Source of the DNA: Desulfovibrionaceae bacterium
GTDB lineage: Bacteria; Desulfobacterota; Desulfovibrionia; Desulfovibrionales; Desulfovibrionaceae
Length of the DNA stretch: 6,997 bases
Direction: 5' to 3'
Assembly: GCA_900770205.1 (NCBI GenBank)
Contig: CAAGJV010000242.1
Coordinates: forward strand, 1-6,997
Under the pieces are notes generated by a model, which made no database searches, had not been told where the DNA came from, and saw nothing but the letters and a program-made list of their open reading frames with translations. Shown here piece by piece: positions 5,364 through 6,997 of this stretch; the stretch's first letter is position 1; the number at the start of each line of letters is the position of its first letter. Made by a program: the position numbers and the translations under genes.

Positions 5364-5402
5364 GCAGAACAGAATGGAATGGCCTTGTTCTGCACATGTG
5401 CA
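5364..5402. promoter_or_regulatory. Overlapping palindromes upstream of the 131-aa gene
   Basis: TGCACATGTGCA (5391-5402) is a perfect 12-bp palindrome. Overlapping it, GCAGAACA (5364-5371) and TGTTCTGC (5386-5393) form a perfect 8-bp inverted repeat with a 14-nt spacer. They lie 29-67 bp before the ATG of the 131-residue gene and downstream of the hydrogenase terminator, where the promoter of that gene must be. I could not identify clear -35/-10 hexamers. The palindrome may be an operator, and the longer repeat may be an operator or 5'-UTR hairpin. Confidence 0.4.
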
Positions 5403-5432
5403 ATCATCATGTTCCAACATACGCATTCCTTT

Positions 5433-5476
5433 GAAAAACAGCAAGCGCCCCGCCGGAAGTCCGGCAGGGCGCCTTG
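5433..5476 (-). terminator. Intrinsic terminator of the hydrogenase gene
   Basis: On the minus strand, 18 nt after the hydrogenase stop, CAAGGCGCCCTGCCGGA (5476-5460) pairs with TCCGGCGGGGCGCTTG (5457-5442), with one bulged G and one T-G pair, and a tiny loop. TGTTTTTC (5440-5433) follows. The GC-rich stem plus T-run is a standard rho-independent terminator and marks the end of the hydrogenase operon. Confidence 0.88.
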
Positions 5477-5493
5477 TGGATCAGTCAGTCAGC

Positions 5494-6997
5494 TTACTTG
5501 CTCTGGCAGGTGCGGGTCTGTTGGTAGTTGTGTGTATGCAGTAGCTCATGGGCTCTGTGGCTGTTGGGCTCACCGAGGAATTCCTGATACAGAGCCTGGA
5601 TTTCAGGGTTGTCGTGGCTTCTGCGCTGAGGCAGGTTGCGATCATCGCGGTAGAGCGCTTCGATGCGCAGGCGGGGAGTTTCAGGATCGAGGCTGATGGG
5701 CTGTCCGCCGCCGTTGATGCAGCCGCCGGGGCAGGCCATGATCTCGATGAAGTTCCAGCCGCGGGGATTGCCGGCACGGAGCATTTCGCACACCTTGCGT
5801 GCATTGGCAAGGCCGTGGGCAATGGCAACCTTGAGCTTGAGAGCTCCGGCAAAGTCCACTTCCGCTTCACGGATGCCTTCGAGTCCGCGGACGGCTTCGA
5901 GTTCGATGGGTTCCATCTCAGAGCCGGTAATGGCTTTGTAGGCCGTACGGATAGCCGCTTCCATAACGCCGCCGGTCGCTCCGAAGATGGTTCCCGCACC
6001 GGAGCCTGCTCCCATGATGGGATCGAACTGTTCTTCGGGAAGAGCGGAGAAGTTGATATTGGCTTCCTTGATCATCTGTGCCAGTTCCGTAGTGGTGAGC
6101 ACGATGTCGGTATCGGCATAGCCGCTTGCGGAGAGTTCGCGGCGCTGGGCTTCGAACTTCTTGGCCGTGCAGGGCATGATGGAGACGGAAACGATCTTGG
6201 AGGGATCGATGCCCTGCTTCTGGGCATAATAGGTCTTCAGCATGGCGCCGAACATGGACTGAGGGCTTTTGGCCGTAGAGAGATGAGGCAGAAGATCGGG
6301 GTAGTTCAGTTCGATGAAATTGATCCAGCCGGGGGAACAGCTGGTCATCATGGGAAGAACTCCGCCGTTCTTTACGCGATCAATAAGCTCGTAGCCTTCT
6401 TCCATAATGGTGAGGTCTGCCGACCAGTTCGTATCGAACACCTTGGCAAATCCAAGGCGGCGCAGAGCGCTGACCATCTGGCCGGTGGCAATGTCGCCGG
6501 GCTTGCCGCCGAAGGGCTCGCTGATGGCCACACGAACGGAGGGGGCTGTCTGCACCATGACGACCTTTTCCGGATCGCGCAGGGCCTGCCAGGCGCGTTC
6601 CGTATCGCTTTTGAAGGTGATGGCCGCCGTGGGGCAGACCTTGCGGCACTGTCCGCAGAAGGTGCAGGATACTTCGCCAAGGCCGAGATTGAAAGCCGGG
6701 GTAACACGGGCATTCAGTCCGCGGTAGGCGAAGGAGTATATGCTGATGCCCTGTACTTCAGCGCACATACGTACGCAGCGGCCGCAGAGTATGCACTTGG
6801 AAGGATCGCGGACAAGGCTGGGGCTGGTTTCGTCTTTGGGCATTTCCGGGCGGTTGTATTCATAATTAACGCGGCGGATACCCAGGTTGTTGGCGATGGT
6901 CTGCAGCTCGCAGCTGCCGGAACGGGCGCAGGAGAGGCAGTCTTTGGGGTGGTTGGCGAGCAGAAGTTCCACAATGTTCTTGCGGGATTCCAGAACT
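5494..6997 (-). CDS. [FeFe] hydrogenase catalytic subunit, HndD-like (5' end outside window)
   Basis: The frame is open through the right edge; 500 residues are visible and roughly 80-90 N-terminal ones, probably a [2Fe-2S] domain, are missing. A GTG at 6972 is internal, since coding continues upstream (LESRKNI). Counting from that GTG: His-Cys3 [4Fe-4S] site H8-C12-C15-C21; two [4Fe-4S] ferredoxin motifs C60-C63-C66-C70 and C103-C106-C109-C113; H-cluster loops TSCSPGW (210-216), MPCTAKKFE (266-274) and MACPGGC...GGGQP (412-425); then the small-subunit-like tail ending at HELLHTHNY. This layout matches the catalytic subunit of NADP-linked, electron-bifurcating HndABCD hydrogenases of Desulfovibrio and the HydA relatives. 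It should exchange electrons with pyridine-nucleotide and ferredoxin partners in the cytoplasm; no signal sequence can be judged. The TAA at 5496-5494 is followed by a terminator, so this is the last gene of its operon. The second Cys of the usual TSCCPGW is Ser. Confidence 0.93.
   Translation of the reverse strand, partial: VLESRKNIVELLLANHPKDCLSCARSGSCELQTIANNLGIRRVNYEYNRPEMPKDETSPSLVRDPSKCILCGRCVRMCAEVQGISIYSFAYRGLNARVTPAFNLGLGEVSCTFCGQCRKVCPTAAITFKSDTERAWQALRDPEKVVMVQTAPSVRVAISEPFGGKPGDIATGQMVSALRRLGFAKVFDTNWSADLTIMEEGYELIDRVKNGGVLPMMTSCSPGWINFIELNYPDLLPHLSTAKSPQSMFGAMLKTYYAQKQGIDPSKIVSVSIMPCTAKKFEAQRRELSASGYADTDIVLTTTELAQMIKEANINFSALPEEQFDPIMGAGSGAGTIFGATGGVMEAAIRTAYKAITGSEMEPIELEAVRGLEGIREAEVDFAGALKLKVAIAHGLANARKVCEMLRAGNPRGWNFIEIMACPGGCINGGGQPISLDPETPRLRIEALYRDDRNLPQRRSHDNPEIQALYQEFLGEPNSHRAHELLHTHNYQQTRTCQSK

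Noticed and set aside
6970..6972. GTG as the start of the hydrogenase
   Set aside because: The frame stays open to the window edge, the codons upstream are protein-like, and the enzyme's His-Cys3 motif would begin only 7 residues in, so the real start is outside the window.

Overview
The window looks like a piece of a sulfate-reducing deltaproteobacterium of the Desulfovibrionaceae type (Desulfovibrio, Bilophila or Mailhella-like). The reasons are a combination of genes typical of that group: an archaeal-type (ADH synthase) entry step into aromatic amino acid synthesis, a class I hybrid cluster protein next to an HcpR-like Crp/Fnr regulator, and an HndD-like [FeFe] hydrogenase. The taxon is inferred from gene content only.

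Layout, left to right. (1) 1-305, minus: N-terminal 101 residues of an aldolase-family ADH synthase, which runs off the left edge. Upstream, at 340-492 and also minus, is a leader that I read directly from the bases: a 25-codon peptide containing Phe-Tyr-Cys-Trp-Phe-Ser-Tyr-Tyr, followed by mutually exclusive antiterminator and terminator hairpins. This is a textbook ribosome-mediated attenuator that would sense Phe, Tyr and Trp together, placed in front of the first gene of common aromatic synthesis. It is the most interesting object in the window. (2) 636-2210, minus: hcp (hybrid cluster protein), diverging from (3) 2374-3033, plus: a Crp/Fnr-family regulator, probably HcpR. They share a 163-bp control region with a clear sigma70 promoter and a 6-5-6 inverted repeat over the predicted transcription start. 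(4) 3045-4517, minus: an RlmD-like iron-sulfur 23S rRNA m5U methyltransferase, converging on the regulator with only 11 bp between the stop codons. (5) 4730-4864, plus: a 44-residue single-span membrane protein. It shares a bidirectional terminator, built on a perfect 25-bp inverted repeat, with (6) 4940-5335, minus: a 131-residue protein I do not recognise. (7) 5494-6997, minus: an [FeFe] hydrogenase catalytic subunit of HndD type, complete at the C-terminus, cut by the right edge, and followed by its own intrinsic terminator.

Functionally, the hcp/regulator pair fits nitrosative or redox stress defence. The hydrogenase belongs to anaerobic energy metabolism, the left edge starts an aromatic amino acid operon, and the methyltransferase is a housekeeping gene. 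I saw no mobile elements, CRISPR arrays, tRNA or rRNA.
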